In this document: positions 1-7,166 of the stretch, one piece after another
Layout: every line of letters begins with the position of its first letter
Position numbering within the stretch: position 1 is the stretch's first letter
NCBI RefSeq assembly: GCF_019456655.1
Contig: NZ_CP080332.1
Coordinates: 1,612,001 to 1,676,000, forward strand
Length of the DNA stretch: 64,000 nucleotides
Direction: 5' to 3'
Source: Mycolicibacterium diernhoferi
Lineage (GTDB): Bacteria; Actinomycetota; Actinomycetes; Mycobacteriales; Mycobacteriaceae
Made by a program: the position numbers and the translations under genes
The notes under the pieces: model-generated
Told to the model about the DNA's origin: nothing
The model's database searches: none
The model's input: only the letters and a program-made list of their open reading frames with translations

Positions 1-81
1 GCCCACCGCCTGCAGCGCGACGCGCACCCGGTCACGAAGGTCGTCAGCGGTCGGCAGGTTGTTCTTCTGCATGGTGGTCAT
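1..81 (-). CDS. pcd: Piperideine-6-carboxylate dehydrogenase, N-terminal fragment (partial)
   Basis: Only the first 27 codons are inside the window, beginning MTTMQKNNLPTADDLRDRV and running off the left edge without a stop. The fragment alone has no diagnostic motif. The name rests on position: in M. tuberculosis the order is pcd (Rv3293), Rv3292, lrpA, lat, and the next three genes here match that. The start ATG at 81 overlaps the stop of the DUF1338 gene (ATGA), so the two are very likely cotranscribed. The family oxidises piperideine-6-carboxylate/aminoadipate semialdehyde to 2-aminoadipate in lysine breakdown. An internal ATG at codon 4 is an alternative start. Confidence 0.6.
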   Translation of the reverse strand, partial: MTTMQKNNLPTADDLRDRVRVALQAVG

Positions 82-1280
82 GATGCCGCTTTCTCGTAGA
101 GGTCGTAAGGGTCGTGGATGTGGTGGCCGATCGCGCCGGCCATCCAGTCGAGGTCGTAGTGCGTCGCGCGGTCGGCGGTCTCGGTGACCGTTGTGTCGCC
201 GTCGAGGTTCGACCGGAAGATCCCCGCTGCGGATGCCGGCAGGAAGTCCTCGTAGACAACGGGTCTGGTGGGGTCGCCGGCACGGTAATAGGCGAGGCCC
301 TGGGCGGCCATCTCGGCGTCGGTGCCCGGGAAGTACCGGTGCCAGTTGCCGCGGTCGGCCATCGCGGCGTCATACCGGGCCCGGCCGGCGCGGGTCAGCG
401 CCACCCCGCGGGCCTCGACCTCGCCGAAGCGCACCCGCAGTGTCCCGTCGAACCCGGACCCGTCCGGGCCCCGGAACCGTCGCGGCTCGGCCAGTGCCCG
501 AAATGACGTCTGGCGCAGCAACACCGCAGGGCACGGGGTACGTGGCGGCCCCTGGATCGCGTCGATCATGGTGACACCGCGGGCGGTCATCCGGGCGTAC
601 AGCGCGTCGATGTCCAACACCCTGGGCGTGAGGTGGTTGATATGGGTGCTGCGCACCCCGGCGATGTCGGCGGCGACCGCGGACACCGCGGCCAGTTCGT
701 CGTACCACGCCTTGTCGATCGGTTCCCGGGACAGGGCGAACGCCGCGGTGGCCGACCGGACGAAGTCGTCCGCCTGATCCGGCGGGCAGCCGTCGGTGGC
801 GATGCGCCGGGCCTGGGCGATCAGCGCGGGATCGAACAGGTTGCGTTGTCCGACGAAGCTGCGTACGCGGGCCGCCAGATCGGGGTGGAAGAACCGGGCG
901 TCGTCGGTGGCCAGCATCGAGGTGAAGACCCGGAACGGGTTGGCTTCCAATTCATCGGCGTCGATGGGCCGGAACGCGGTGGACACCACCGGAACCGGGG
1001 AGGCCGCGTCGCGCAGATCGTAGAACCCGACTCCGAACATCCCGAATGCCGCGAAAAGGTCGGCGACATCGGCGAGTTCGGTGACGCTGCCCACCCGGAT
1101 CGCGCCATGGCGTTCGGCGGTGACCCGTTGCAGCGAGCCCAACCGATCCGAGTGCGCGGTATCCCGGTTCACCTCCGACGTGACATCCACCAAGGTCGTG
1201 TAGGCCGGAACTTCGGCGCCGTACATCCGGGACAGTGCGGCGGCGAAGGCGGCCCGCAACTGCGACGTGGGTACGGTCAC
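78..1280 (-). CDS. DUF1338 family protein, HglS-like 2-oxoadipate dioxygenase/decarboxylase (Rv3292 homolog)
   Basis: A 400-residue protein starting at GTG 1280 (MTVPTSQLRAAFAAALSRMY). An upstream in-frame extension to 1622 would run through the divergent lrpA gene and is rejected. Family features seen are an N-terminal helical segment and the HINHLTPRVLDID stretch containing probable metal-binding histidines. Characterised DUF1338 members (HglS/YdcJ) are non-haem iron enzymes converting 2-oxoadipate to 2-hydroxyglutarate, a late step of lysine catabolism. The neighbours fit that step: lat makes aminoadipate semialdehyde and pcd oxidises it. It is divergent from lrpA with only 42 bases between starts, so control by LrpA is plausible. 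Family assignment is fairly sure; the substrate is inferred from context. Confidence 0.75.
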   Translation of the reverse strand: MTVPTSQLRAAFAAALSRMYGAEVPAYTTLVDVTSEVNRDTAHSDRLGSLQRVTAERHGAIRVGSVTELADVADLFAAFGMFGVGFYDLRDAASPVPVVSTAFRPIDADELEANPFRVFTSMLATDDARFFHPDLAARVRSFVGQRNLFDPALIAQARRIATDGCPPDQADDFVRSATAAFALSREPIDKAWYDELAAVSAVAADIAGVRSTHINHLTPRVLDIDALYARMTARGVTMIDAIQGPPRTPCPAVLLRQTSFRALAEPRRFRGPDGSGFDGTLRVRFGEVEARGVALTRAGRARYDAAMADRGNWHRYFPGTDAEMAAQGLAYYRAGDPTRPVVYEDFLPASAAGIFRSNLDGDTTVTETADRATHYDLDWMAGAIGHHIHDPYDLYEKAAS

Positions 1281-1290
1281 CGGTCGCCCG

Positions 1291-1314
1291 CCCGAGCTCG
1301 GGGGCTGCGATAGT
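1291..1314 (+). promoter_or_regulatory. Divergent lrpA/DUF1338 control region: palindrome plus lrpA -10
   Basis: Between the divergent starts lies a perfect 12-base palindrome CCCGAGCTCGGG (1291-1302), followed by GATAGT (1309-1314), a good -10 hexamer. GATAGT ends 8 bases before the lrpA ATG at 1323, so lrpA may be translated from a leaderless or nearly leaderless mRNA. On the opposite strand the same region gives CTATCG. The palindrome is a candidate operator, but it is GC-rich and could be chance. Confidence 0.4.
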
Positions 1315-1322
1315 CTCCGGCC

Positions 1323-1784
1323 ATGGTCGACTCCGAACATCTCGACGACATCGATCGGATCCTGGTGCGGGAACTGATCGCCGACGGCCGGGCCACGCTG
1401 GCGCAGCTCGCGGCCACCGCCGGCTTGTCGGTGTCGGCGGTGCAGTCCCGGGTACGCAGGCTGGAATCGCGCGGGGTGGTGACCGGGTACACGGCGCGGG
1501 TCAATCCGGAGGCGGTCGGGCGCATGCTGTCGGCGTTCGTGGCCATCAGTCCTCTCGATCCCTCTCAACCCGATGACGCTCCCGCCCGGCTGCGTCATAT
1601 CGACGAGATCGAGTCGTGTCACTCGGTGGCCGGGGACGAGAGCTATGTCCTGTTGGTGCGCGTCGCTTCGGCGCGGGCGCTGGAGGACCTGCTGCAGAGA
1701 ATCCGCACAGCGGCCAATGTCCGCACTCGAAGCACCATCATCTTACAGACTTTTTACGAAGGCCGGACCCATCTACCGGAATAG
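1323..1784 (+). CDS. lrpA: Lrp/AsnC-family transcriptional regulator LrpA
   Basis: A 153-residue protein of normal Lrp/AsnC length. The N-terminal AsnC-type winged helix-turn-helix (about residues 8-60, with LAATAGLSVSAVQSRVRRL) is followed by a RAM ligand-binding domain (about 65-148, VAGDESYVLLVRV). In M. tuberculosis the orthologue Rv3291c lies next to lat and is a starvation-responsive global regulator that binds amino acids. Here it sits between the lysine-catabolism genes, divergent from the DUF1338/pcd operon and 49 bases upstream of lat. It probably controls both; this is inference from position. Confidence 0.9.
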   Translation: MVDSEHLDDIDRILVRELIADGRATLAQLAATAGLSVSAVQSRVRRLESRGVVTGYTARVNPEAVGRMLSAFVAISPLDPSQPDDAPARLRHIDEIESCHSVAGDESYVLLVRVASARALEDLLQRIRTAANVRTRSTIILQTFYEGRTHLPE

Positions 1785-1833
1785 TTCCTGTCGATCGGCA
1801 TATAGCCAGTAAATATTGCGTTAGGATGGCCGC

Positions 1834-3174
1834 ATGACGGCTGTCCTGAATTCTGCTGACCAGCTCCCCGCCGACCGTGTCCCCGCCCACGAGGTGCACG
1901 ACGTATTGCGCCGCAGCATGCTGGCCGACGGCATGGATCTGGTGCTCGACCTCGACCGCTCCCGGGGATCGGTGCTGGTCGACGCCCGGGACGGCCGCCG
2001 CTACCTGGACATGTTCACGTTCTTCGCCTCGTCGGCGCTGGGGATGAACCATCCGGCCCTGGCCGAGGACGCCGCGTTCCGTGCCGAACTCGCCCAGGCC
2101 GCGGTGAACAAGCCCAGCAACTCCGATGTGTACACCGTGCCGATGGCGGGGTTCGTGCAGACGTTCGCCCGGGTGCTCGGCGATCCGGCGCTGCCACACC
2201 TGTTCTTCGTCGACGGGGGAGCGCTCGCGGTCGAGAACGCGCTGAAGGTCGCGTTCGACTGGAAGAGTCGCCACAATGAGGCGCACGGCATCGATCCGGC
2301 GCTCGGAACCCGGGTCCTGCACCTGCGCGGCGCGTTCCACGGCCGCAGCGGCTACACCCTCTCGCTGACGAATACCGACCCCAACAAGGTCGCCCGCTTC
2401 CCGAAGTTCGACTGGCCCCGGATCGACGCGCCGTACCTGCGCGCCGGCGCGGATATTGTTGCGCTGGAGGCCGAATCATTGCGACAGGCGCGTGCCGCGT
2501 TCGAGGCGCACCCGCACGACATCGCCTGCTTCATCGCCGAGCCGGTTCAAGGCGAGGGGGGTGACCGCCACATGCGCCCGCAATTCTTCGCTGCGATGCG
2601 GGCGTTGTGCGACGAGTTCGACGCGTTGTTCATCTTCGACGAGGTGCAGACCGGATGTGGGATCACCGGAACCGCCTGGGCATACCAGCAATTGGGTGTG
2701 ATCCCGGATGTGGTGGCGTTCGGCAAGAAGACTCAGGTCTGCGGCGTGATGGCGGGCGGGCGGGTCGACGAGGTGCGCGACAACGTATTCCGGGTCAGCT
2801 CGCGGATCAACTCCACCTGGGGCGGTAATCTCACCGACATGGTGCGCGCCAGGCGCATTCTGGAGGTCATCGAGTCCGAGGGGCTGATCGACCACGCGTC
2901 CGCCGCGGGCGGGCACCTCCTGGATCGGTTGCGGGCGTTGGCCGTCGAGTTCGGGGACCGGGTGCGTGACCCGCGCGGCCGGGGATTGATGTGCGCGTTC
3001 AGCCTGCCCACCGCCGCCGAGCGCGACGAGCTGATCCGACGGCTGTGGGATCGCGGGGTGATCATGCTGGCCAGCGGGACCGACTCGGTGCGTTTCCGGC
3101 CGGCGCTGACGGTCACCTACGCCGAGATCGACGCCGCCGTCGAGGCGGTACGCGCCGTGCTCGCCGGCGGCTAG
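1834..3174 (+). CDS. lat: L-lysine epsilon-aminotransferase
   Basis: A 446-residue class III PLP-dependent aminotransferase. It transfers the epsilon-amino group of lysine to 2-oxoglutarate, giving aminoadipate semialdehyde (cyclising to piperideine-6-carboxylate) and glutamate. Signature stretches are FFVDGGALAVENALKVAFDW, FIFDEVQTGCG and VAFGKKTQVCG, whose Lys298 or Lys299 is the counterpart of the PLP lysine of the M. tuberculosis enzyme. The 49 bases between lrpA and lat are clearly AT-richer than their surroundings. TAGGAT (1822-1827) ends 6 bases before the ATG, consistent with a leaderless or short-leader transcript under LrpA control. The gene meets the Mrr-like gene tail to tail with no gap. 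Confidence 0.93.
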   Translation: MTAVLNSADQLPADRVPAHEVHDVLRRSMLADGMDLVLDLDRSRGSVLVDARDGRRYLDMFTFFASSALGMNHPALAEDAAFRAELAQAAVNKPSNSDVYTVPMAGFVQTFARVLGDPALPHLFFVDGGALAVENALKVAFDWKSRHNEAHGIDPALGTRVLHLRGAFHGRSGYTLSLTNTDPNKVARFPKFDWPRIDAPYLRAGADIVALEAESLRQARAAFEAHPHDIACFIAEPVQGEGGDRHMRPQFFAAMRALCDEFDALFIFDEVQTGCGITGTAWAYQQLGVIPDVVAFGKKTQVCGVMAGGRVDEVRDNVFRVSSRINSTWGGNLTDMVRARRILEVIESEGLIDHASAAGGHLLDRLRALAVEFGDRVRDPRGRGLMCAFSLPTAAERDELIRRLWDRGVIMLASGTDSVRFRPALTVTYAEIDAAVEAVRAVLAGG

Positions 3175-3714
3175 TCAGCGCTTGGGCTCTGCGGTGAGCC
3201 GGCGGATCATTCCTCTCAACCGCGGCAGATCGCTCCCGCTGACCAGGATGCAGTCGTGGCGTTCGGCCAGTTTCCTTGCCGCGGGTGTGAACTCGTTGTT
3301 GGTCACCACCATGGTGCGGGTGCAGTCCTGCATCGCGGCACCGGCCACCACCTCCTGGACGGCACCGGTGCCGACCGGGCGGGTCATGCGTTTGCACTGG
3401 ATGGCCAACCGGTCCGGGCGGCGCCCGACGATCAGATCGACGCCCCAGTCGCCGGTGATCGACGTCATGATCACCGGAGCTCCACAGGAGCGCGCGAGTC
3501 GGGCGACATAGTCCTCGAACTCGGTGCCCGACATCAGGTCGATCGGGTTCTCGCTCGGGGCGGGGGTGCGCAGACCGGTCAGGAAGTGCGGCACCGCCGC
3601 CAACAGCACCGGCGCGGCCAGTGCGCCGGTCAGGGCCAACTGCCAGTCGGCACCCATTGCGTAGGCGGCGCCGCCGGCCGTGATGCCCACCGCAAGGGCG
3701 ATCTTGATCCGCAC
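3175..3714 (-). CDS. Membrane-anchored Mrr-type restriction endonuclease-like protein
   Basis: A 179-residue protein from GTG 3714. An N-terminal hydrophobic region (about residues 5-45, one or two membrane segments) precedes an Mrr-like catalytic domain (about 57-165). The catalytic signature is visible as GTEFEDYV (conserved Glu), GDWGVDLIV (Asp) and LAIQCKR (QxK), the usual E...D...QxK arrangement of Mrr_cat nucleases. No methyltransferase or specificity subunit lies nearby, so this is an orphan. Similar membrane-linked Mrr-fold proteins are widespread and mostly uncharacterised; DNA cleavage is inferred from the motif. The gene is tail to tail with lat and divergent from the SRPBCC/ArsR pair. 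Confidence 0.8.
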   Translation of the reverse strand: MRIKIALAVGITAGGAAYAMGADWQLALTGALAAPVLLAAVPHFLTGLRTPAPSENPIDLMSGTEFEDYVARLARSCGAPVIMTSITGDWGVDLIVGRRPDRLAIQCKRMTRPVGTGAVQEVVAGAAMQDCTRTMVVTNNEFTPAARKLAERHDCILVSGSDLPRLRGMIRRLTAEPKR

Positions 3715-3772
3715 CCACGCATGGTAAGCGGCGACTCCGACACGAGGTCGGCACCGTTACTGCAACCAGCCA

Positions 3773-3799
3773 GTTGCACAACCGGCGTTGTTGTGCAAC
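3773..3799. promoter_or_regulatory. Inverted-repeat operator upstream of the SRPBCC-ArsR operon
   Basis: GTTGCACAAC (3773-3782) and GTTGTGCAAC (3790-3799) are perfect 10-base inverted arms separated by 7 bases. A looser outer pair, TGCAACC near 3761 and GGTTGCA near 3804, nests around them. The element lies 38-64 bases upstream of the SRPBCC start, in the divergent region shared with the Mrr-like gene. ArsR-family repressors typically bind such palindromes in their own promoters, so autoregulation by the ArsR encoded downstream is the simplest reading. Confidence 0.6.
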
Positions 3800-3836
3800 T
3801 CTGGGGTTGCAGAAACCAGTCAACGGGGAGAAGACC

Positions 3837-4265
3837 ATGACCGCACTTGAGATCACCCGCCACATCGACATCGCGGCGCCCATCACCACGGTGTGGGCCG
3901 CGCTCACCGAGGCGGACCTGATCGCCCGGTGGTTCGGCGACAGCGCCGAGTTGGACGCTGTCCCAGGAGGCGGCGGATTCTTCGGCTGGTCTGCACACGG
4001 AAAGTTCCGGGTGCGGGTGGAACAGGTCGACAAGCACCGGCTGCTGGTCTATCGGTGGGCACGCGAAGCCGATACCGACCCGGTGGCGGGGAACTCGACC
4101 GTGGTCCGGATCGAACTGGCCGAGATCGACGGCGGGACCCGGCTCGCACTGCTGGAGAGCGGGTTCGAGGAACTGGACAACCCGTCGGTCGCGCACGCCG
4201 AGAACGAGGGCGGCTGGACGTCCGAACTCGGCGAACTGGTCGAATTTCTGGCAGCCGCGCCGTGA
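3837..4265 (+). CDS. SRPBCC/AHSA1 (START-like) domain protein
   Basis: A 142-residue protein beginning at ATG 3837 behind a GGGGAG ribosome binding site. The track's earlier in-frame start would lie inside the operator palindrome and is rejected. The AHSA1 hallmarks are ITRHIDIAAPITTVWAALT at the N-terminus and LIARWFG, with alternating beta strands and a long C-terminal helix. The fold forms a deep hydrophobic ligand pocket; ligand and reaction are unknown. Its stop overlaps the start of the ArsR gene (GTGA). SRPBCC-ArsR pairs are common in actinobacteria, where the regulator is thought to control the ligand-binding partner. Confidence 0.85.
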   Translation: MTALEITRHIDIAAPITTVWAALTEADLIARWFGDSAELDAVPGGGGFFGWSAHGKFRVRVEQVDKHRLLVYRWAREADTDPVAGNSTVVRIELAEIDGGTRLALLESGFEELDNPSVAHAENEGGWTSELGELVEFLAAAP

Positions 4266-4585
4266 CCGCCCCGCCGGCGCTGCTGGCGGTGCTGGCCGAC
4301 GAAACCCGTTGGCGCATCCTCACCGAGCTCGGCGCCCAGGAGCTGTCGGCCAGCGCGCTGGCCACCCGGCTCCCGGTGTCGCGGCAGGCGATCGCCAAAC
4401 ACCTGGCGGTACTCGCCCGGGCGGGTCTGGTCGAATCGGTCCGGGAGGGCCGCGAGGTTCGCTACCGCGCGATCGGCGCCCGGCTCAGCGCCCTCGGCAG
4501 CCAGCTCACAGTGATCGCGCAGCAATGGGATCGTCGCCTTCTGGCTATCAAGCACATCGCCGAAAGCATGGATGACCGGGCATAA
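4262..4585 (+). CDS. ArsR-family winged-helix transcriptional regulator
   Basis: A 107-residue protein starting at GTG 4262 within the stop of the SRPBCC gene, indicating translational coupling. The winged helix-turn-helix spans about residues 5-85 (LADETRWRILTELG, then LPVSRQAIAKHLAVLARAGL and the wing EGREVRYR). No cysteine-rich metal site is visible, so it is probably not a classical metal sensor. It belongs to the subgroup paired with SRPBCC proteins. The likely target is the inverted repeat at 3773-3799. Confidence 0.88.
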   Translation: MTAPPALLAVLADETRWRILTELGAQELSASALATRLPVSRQAIAKHLAVLARAGLVESVREGREVRYRAIGARLSALGSQLTVIAQQWDRRLLAIKHIAESMDDRA

Positions 4586-4596
4586 TCCATCGTGAG

Positions 4597-5286
4597 ATGA
4601 CTGATGGACAATATGTCGGCAACCACGCACCGGATGAGCCTCCCCTCGCCGGTAGCGGACATCATCATGTCGGCTGGTTCCGCTTCTACTTCGCCGACGA
4701 GCGTTGGGAATGGTCCGACGAAGTGGCGCGGATCCACGGCTACCGCCCCGGTGCGGTAGAACCCACCACCGAACTTGTGCTGTCGCACAAACATCCGGAC
4801 GACTACGGACAGGTGGCCGCCACGCTGGAGGAGATCAGGCGGACCGGATCGGCATTCAGCACCCGGCACCGCATCGTCGACACCCGGGGACGGACACGTC
4901 ACGTCCTGGTGGTCGCCGACCGGTTGTTCGACGATGCCGGCAGCGCGGTCATCGGGACCCACGGCTTCTACATCGACACGACGCCGACCACGCACACCGG
5001 TGCTCGTGAACAGCAGGATCGGGTGAGCGAGGCGGTGGCCGAGATCGCGGCGGCGCGCAGCGCCATCGAGCAGGTCAAGGGCATGCTCATGCTGGTCTAC
5101 CGGATCACCTCCGATGCGGCGTTCGAATTGCTCAAGTGGCGATCGCAGGAGACCAACACCAAGCTCAAGGCCCTCTCCGAACAGATCCGCCAGGACTTTC
5201 TCGAACTCGACTACCAGGAGTTGCTGCCGCACCGCAGCGTCTATGACCGGTTGCTGCTGACGGCGCATCTGCGCGTCGAGCCCTGA
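4597..5286 (+). CDS. PAS-ANTAR domain RNA-binding regulator
   Basis: A 229-residue cytoplasmic protein with an N-terminal PAS-fold domain (about residues 25-130, GWFRFYFADERWEWSDEVAR and later GTHGFYIDTTP) and a C-terminal ANTAR domain (about 145-205, AIEQVKGMLMLVYRI...AFELLKWRSQETN). ANTAR domains bind paired-hexaloop RNA hairpins and relieve transcription termination; PAS domains sense small ligands, light or redox state. The target RNA is unknown. CATAAT (4581-4586) is a plausible -10 ten bases before the ATG. The gene lies at the edge of the stress cluster and is not obviously cotranscribed with ArsR. Confidence 0.88.
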   Translation: MTDGQYVGNHAPDEPPLAGSGHHHVGWFRFYFADERWEWSDEVARIHGYRPGAVEPTTELVLSHKHPDDYGQVAATLEEIRRTGSAFSTRHRIVDTRGRTRHVLVVADRLFDDAGSAVIGTHGFYIDTTPTTHTGAREQQDRVSEAVAEIAAARSAIEQVKGMLMLVYRITSDAAFELLKWRSQETNTKLKALSEQIRQDFLELDYQELLPHRSVYDRLLLTAHLRVEP

Positions 5287-5287
5287 C

Positions 5288-5312
5288 GTTTACCGCCCGA
5301 CCTGCTCGGGCA
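5288..5312 (+). promoter_or_regulatory. SigF-like promoter (GTTT-N16-GGGCA)
   Basis: GTTT at 5288-5291 and GGGCA at 5308-5312 with a 16-base spacer resemble the mycobacterial SigF consensus (GTTT, 15-17 bases, GGGTA) with one change in the -10. The predicted transcript would start about 4 bases before the ATG at 5323, so it would be nearly leaderless. Confidence 0.35.
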
Positions 5313-5322
5313 CCCAACCGCC

Positions 5323-5571
5323 ATGGCTACCTGCGCCACCTGTGGCAATGACTACGACAAGGCCTTCACCGTGCAGTGGGGCGGGCAGACCGCCACCTTC
5401 GACAGCGTGGAATGCGCAGCGGTCCAGATCGCGCCGGAGTGCGCGCATTGTGGCTGCCGCATCCTGGGGCACGGGCTGGAGGCCGGCGGCGCGATCTACT
5501 GCTGCGCCCACTGCAGCCGTGCCGCCGGGGAGCACACGTTGGTCGACCGGCAGCCGCAGAGTGAAGGGTAG
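5323..5571 (+). CDS. Small cysteine-rich metallothionein/zinc-ribbon-like protein
   Basis: An 82-residue protein with nine cysteines. They fall in pairs: CATCGNDYDKAF at the N-terminus, a lone Cys in DSVECAA, then CAHCGCRILGHGLEAGG and YCCAHCSRAAG. The pattern matches the family often annotated as prokaryotic metallothionein in actinobacteria and implies one or two bound zinc ions. Function is unknown; metal buffering or a zinc-ribbon interaction module are both possible. The next gene follows 4 bases after the stop, so the two are likely an operon, possibly SigF-controlled. Confidence 0.75.
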   Translation: MATCATCGNDYDKAFTVQWGGQTATFDSVECAAVQIAPECAHCGCRILGHGLEAGGAIYCCAHCSRAAGEHTLVDRQPQSEG

Positions 5572-5575
5572 TTCG

Positions 5576-5935
5576 ATGCGTACCGAACCGCGGATCCACC
5601 GCGACGAGCCCGAAGTGCGCTCCGCCATCCGATTCGGACTGGTGACGGCGGTGCTCGGGGTGCTCTTCCTGATTGTGGCCGCCGTCCTGGCGCGTTCCTG
5701 TGATGACGCCGTGGTGGATTCGGCCTCGTGCGGCCGGCCGGAACGGCTGGTACTGGCGCTGGGTGCGCCGGTGATCTTGTTCGGCGGTGGGGTTTACGCG
5801 TTTGTGCGCACCTATCGGACGTGGAAGAACCGGCAGGTGTGGTGGGCCTGGCAGGGAGCAGGCTGGTTCCTGATGCTGCTGATGCTGACGGTGCTCACCA
5901 TGAGCATGCCCGCGCTGGCCGGTTACCTCGGATGA
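5576..5935 (+). CDS. Hypothetical two- to three-pass membrane protein
   Basis: A 119-residue protein starting at ATG 5576. A charged N-terminus (MRTEPRIHRDEPEVRSAIR) is followed by hydrophobic segments at about residues 21-43, 62-82 and 95-117, consistent with a small integral membrane protein. Two cysteines (CDD and SCGRP) sit in the first loop and could pair outside the membrane. I do not recognise a named family. It follows the cysteine-rich protein at a 4-base gap and ends 79 bases before usfY. Confidence 0.7.
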   Translation: MRTEPRIHRDEPEVRSAIRFGLVTAVLGVLFLIVAAVLARSCDDAVVDSASCGRPERLVLALGAPVILFGGGVYAFVRTYRTWKNRQVWWAWQGAGWFLMLLMLTVLTMSMPALAGYLG

Positions 5936-6014
5936 GGCGGTTCGGCCCCCGCTCGCCGGATACGGACCTACTCTGGAGCTAGCCCGATTTCGGGTGATGG
6001 CGGAAGGAGTGGCC

Positions 6015-6323
6015 ATGAAAGGCCCCAAGGATCCTGTCGATCACACCCGCACGACGCGCACGCACGCCGGCGAGTCCATGAAAGACAACCTGATCATGCC
6101 TGCCCTCATCCTGATCGGTCTGGCTCTCGTGATGTTCGTCGGCTGCCTGGCCGCGTTCGCCACCGGTAATCAGGCTGTCGGCCTGTTGCTGGGCTCCCTC
6201 TCGGCGGTCGGCTTCCTGGTCGGCGCGTTGTGGATGGCGGTCGAACACATCCGGGTGCGCCGCATCGAAGAACGTTGGTACGCCGCGCATCCCGAGGCGG
6301 CACGGCAGCGACCCGCCAGCTGA
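6015..6323 (+). CDS. usfY: UsfY-like membrane protein
   Basis: A 102-residue protein. The ATG at 6015 is chosen because GGAAGGAG (6002-6009) lies just upstream; GTG 5994 and ATG 5997 are in frame but lack a ribosome binding site. The N-terminal DPVDHTRTTRTHAGES motif is characteristic of UsfY as I recall it, followed by two membrane helices (about residues 30-52 and 57-78) and a basic C-terminal tail. In M. tuberculosis usfY is immediately upstream of rsbW-sigF. Here about 5 kb of small stress genes have intervened. Molecular role is unknown; it is a member of the SigF region. Confidence 0.75.
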   Translation: MKGPKDPVDHTRTTRTHAGESMKDNLIMPALILIGLALVMFVGCLAAFATGNQAVGLLLGSLSAVGFLVGALWMAVEHIRVRRIEERWYAAHPEAARQRPAS

Positions 6324-6366
6324 AACCGGGCTCGCGTAGCGGAGTAGGGGGCCGCAGACACGGAAA

Positions 6367-6398
6367 GGCCCAGCCCTGCGGGGGAGCTGGGCTGGGCC
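6367..6398. terminator. Bidirectional hairpin terminator between usfY and csbD
   Basis: GGCCCAGCCC (6367-6376) and GGGCTGGGCC (6389-6398) form a perfect 10-bp stem with a 12-base loop. It lies between two convergent genes. There is no U-tract, as is usual for mycobacterial intrinsic terminators. Confidence 0.65.
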
Positions 6399-6421
6399 GA
6401 TCCAAGTTTGCCGAAATCGCC

Positions 6422-6658
6422 CTACTGTTCGGACTTCTGGCGTTCTTCGGCCGCCTTCGCGCCGGCTCGGGCGCTGTCGGCCTCGGCTTCCTTCTTCGCC
6501 GCGTCGCGTTGAGCCTCGGCCTTGTCCTGCTGGGCCTCGCCCTCCCGGACAAGGTCATCGCGACCGGTCACGGTGCCGACGGCCTCCTTGGCCTTACCCT
6601 TGACGTCCTCGACGACGCCGCGAATGCCCTCTTCGGGTCCAGAGTTCTTGTCAGACAT
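6422..6658 (-). CDS. CsbD-family stress protein
   Basis: A 78-residue, highly charged protein with the CsbD core (IRGVVEDVKGKAKEAVGTVTG) in its first 45 residues. An alanine/lysine/glutamate-rich helical tail of about 35 residues follows. CsbD proteins are small general-stress proteins under alternative sigma factors (SigB in Bacillus); their molecular function is unknown. In mycobacteria similar proteins carry the label microaggregate-binding protein. It faces usfY tail to tail across a terminator hairpin. I found no clear SigF element directly upstream. Confidence 0.88.
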   Translation of the reverse strand: MSDKNSGPEEGIRGVVEDVKGKAKEAVGTVTGRDDLVREGEAQQDKAEAQRDAAKKEAEADSARAGAKAAEERQKSEQ

Positions 6659-6869
6659 TGTCGAACCTTTCCGCTACACGAGTGGATTGGTGGCGTACAC
6701 GGAGGGCTCGTTCCCTCACGCAGCGGAGGTTTCCCGATGCGCCCGCCGGCCAAACCTCGGCAACACGACGGATTTTCAGCTAACAGCCCGAAACCCGGGC
6801 CGGATGTATCGCAGTGGGGCGCAACGCCCCACGGACTCGCCGCCGCGAACTGCAGGCCGCAAAGATCAG

Positions 6870-6894
6870 GTTTGACGCCTCCGTAAACGGGGTA
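6870..6894 (+). promoter_or_regulatory. SigF promoter (GTTT-N16-GGGTA)
   Basis: GTTT at 6870-6873 and GGGTA at 6890-6894 with a 16-base spacer are an exact match to the mycobacterial SigF consensus. A start near 6901 leaves a leader of about 30 bases containing the GGAGGG ribosome binding site of the gene at 6933. The remaining sequence between csbD and here (6659-6869) shows nothing else I can name. Confidence 0.75.
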
Positions 6895-6932
6895 CACCCC
6901 GGCTGCAATCATCGACGCTACGGAGGGCTCTC

Positions 6933-7166
6933 ATGGGACGCGGACTCATCGGCACGCTCGTCTTGATCTGGCTGTTGATCGGGGTGTTCGCGGCATGGCA
7001 GCGCGACTACTTCGCCGGTGGAGCCACCAACTGCGCGACCGCGGGAACCATCGCACTGACCGTGGTCGCCGGGCCACTGAACTATGCGGGGGTGAACCCG
7101 AAGGTGACGGATTGCAAACTGCCAGAACCCAGTGCGATCGGATCGATGGAAATGAGGGTGTCGTGA
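6933..7166 (+). CDS. Small SigF-associated membrane protein
   Basis: A 77-residue protein starting at ATG 6933 behind GGAGGG. It has one N-terminal membrane helix (about residues 4-21, IGTLVLIWLLIGVFAAW) and a second moderately hydrophobic stretch (about 36-50), with single cysteines on either side of the latter (NCATAG, TDCKL). I recognise it as a type of small protein found near SigF genes in environmental mycobacteria but know no function. It overlaps the next gene (GTGA), and both lie behind an exact SigF promoter. Confidence 0.75.
   Translation: MGRGLIGTLVLIWLLIGVFAAWQRDYFAGGATNCATAGTIALTVVAGPLNYAGVNPKVTDCKLPEPSAIGSMEMRVS

Noticed and set aside
4597..5286. PAS-ANTAR protein as a histidine kinase or two-component regulator
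   Set aside because: There is no kinase core or receiver domain; the C-terminal helices match ANTAR.
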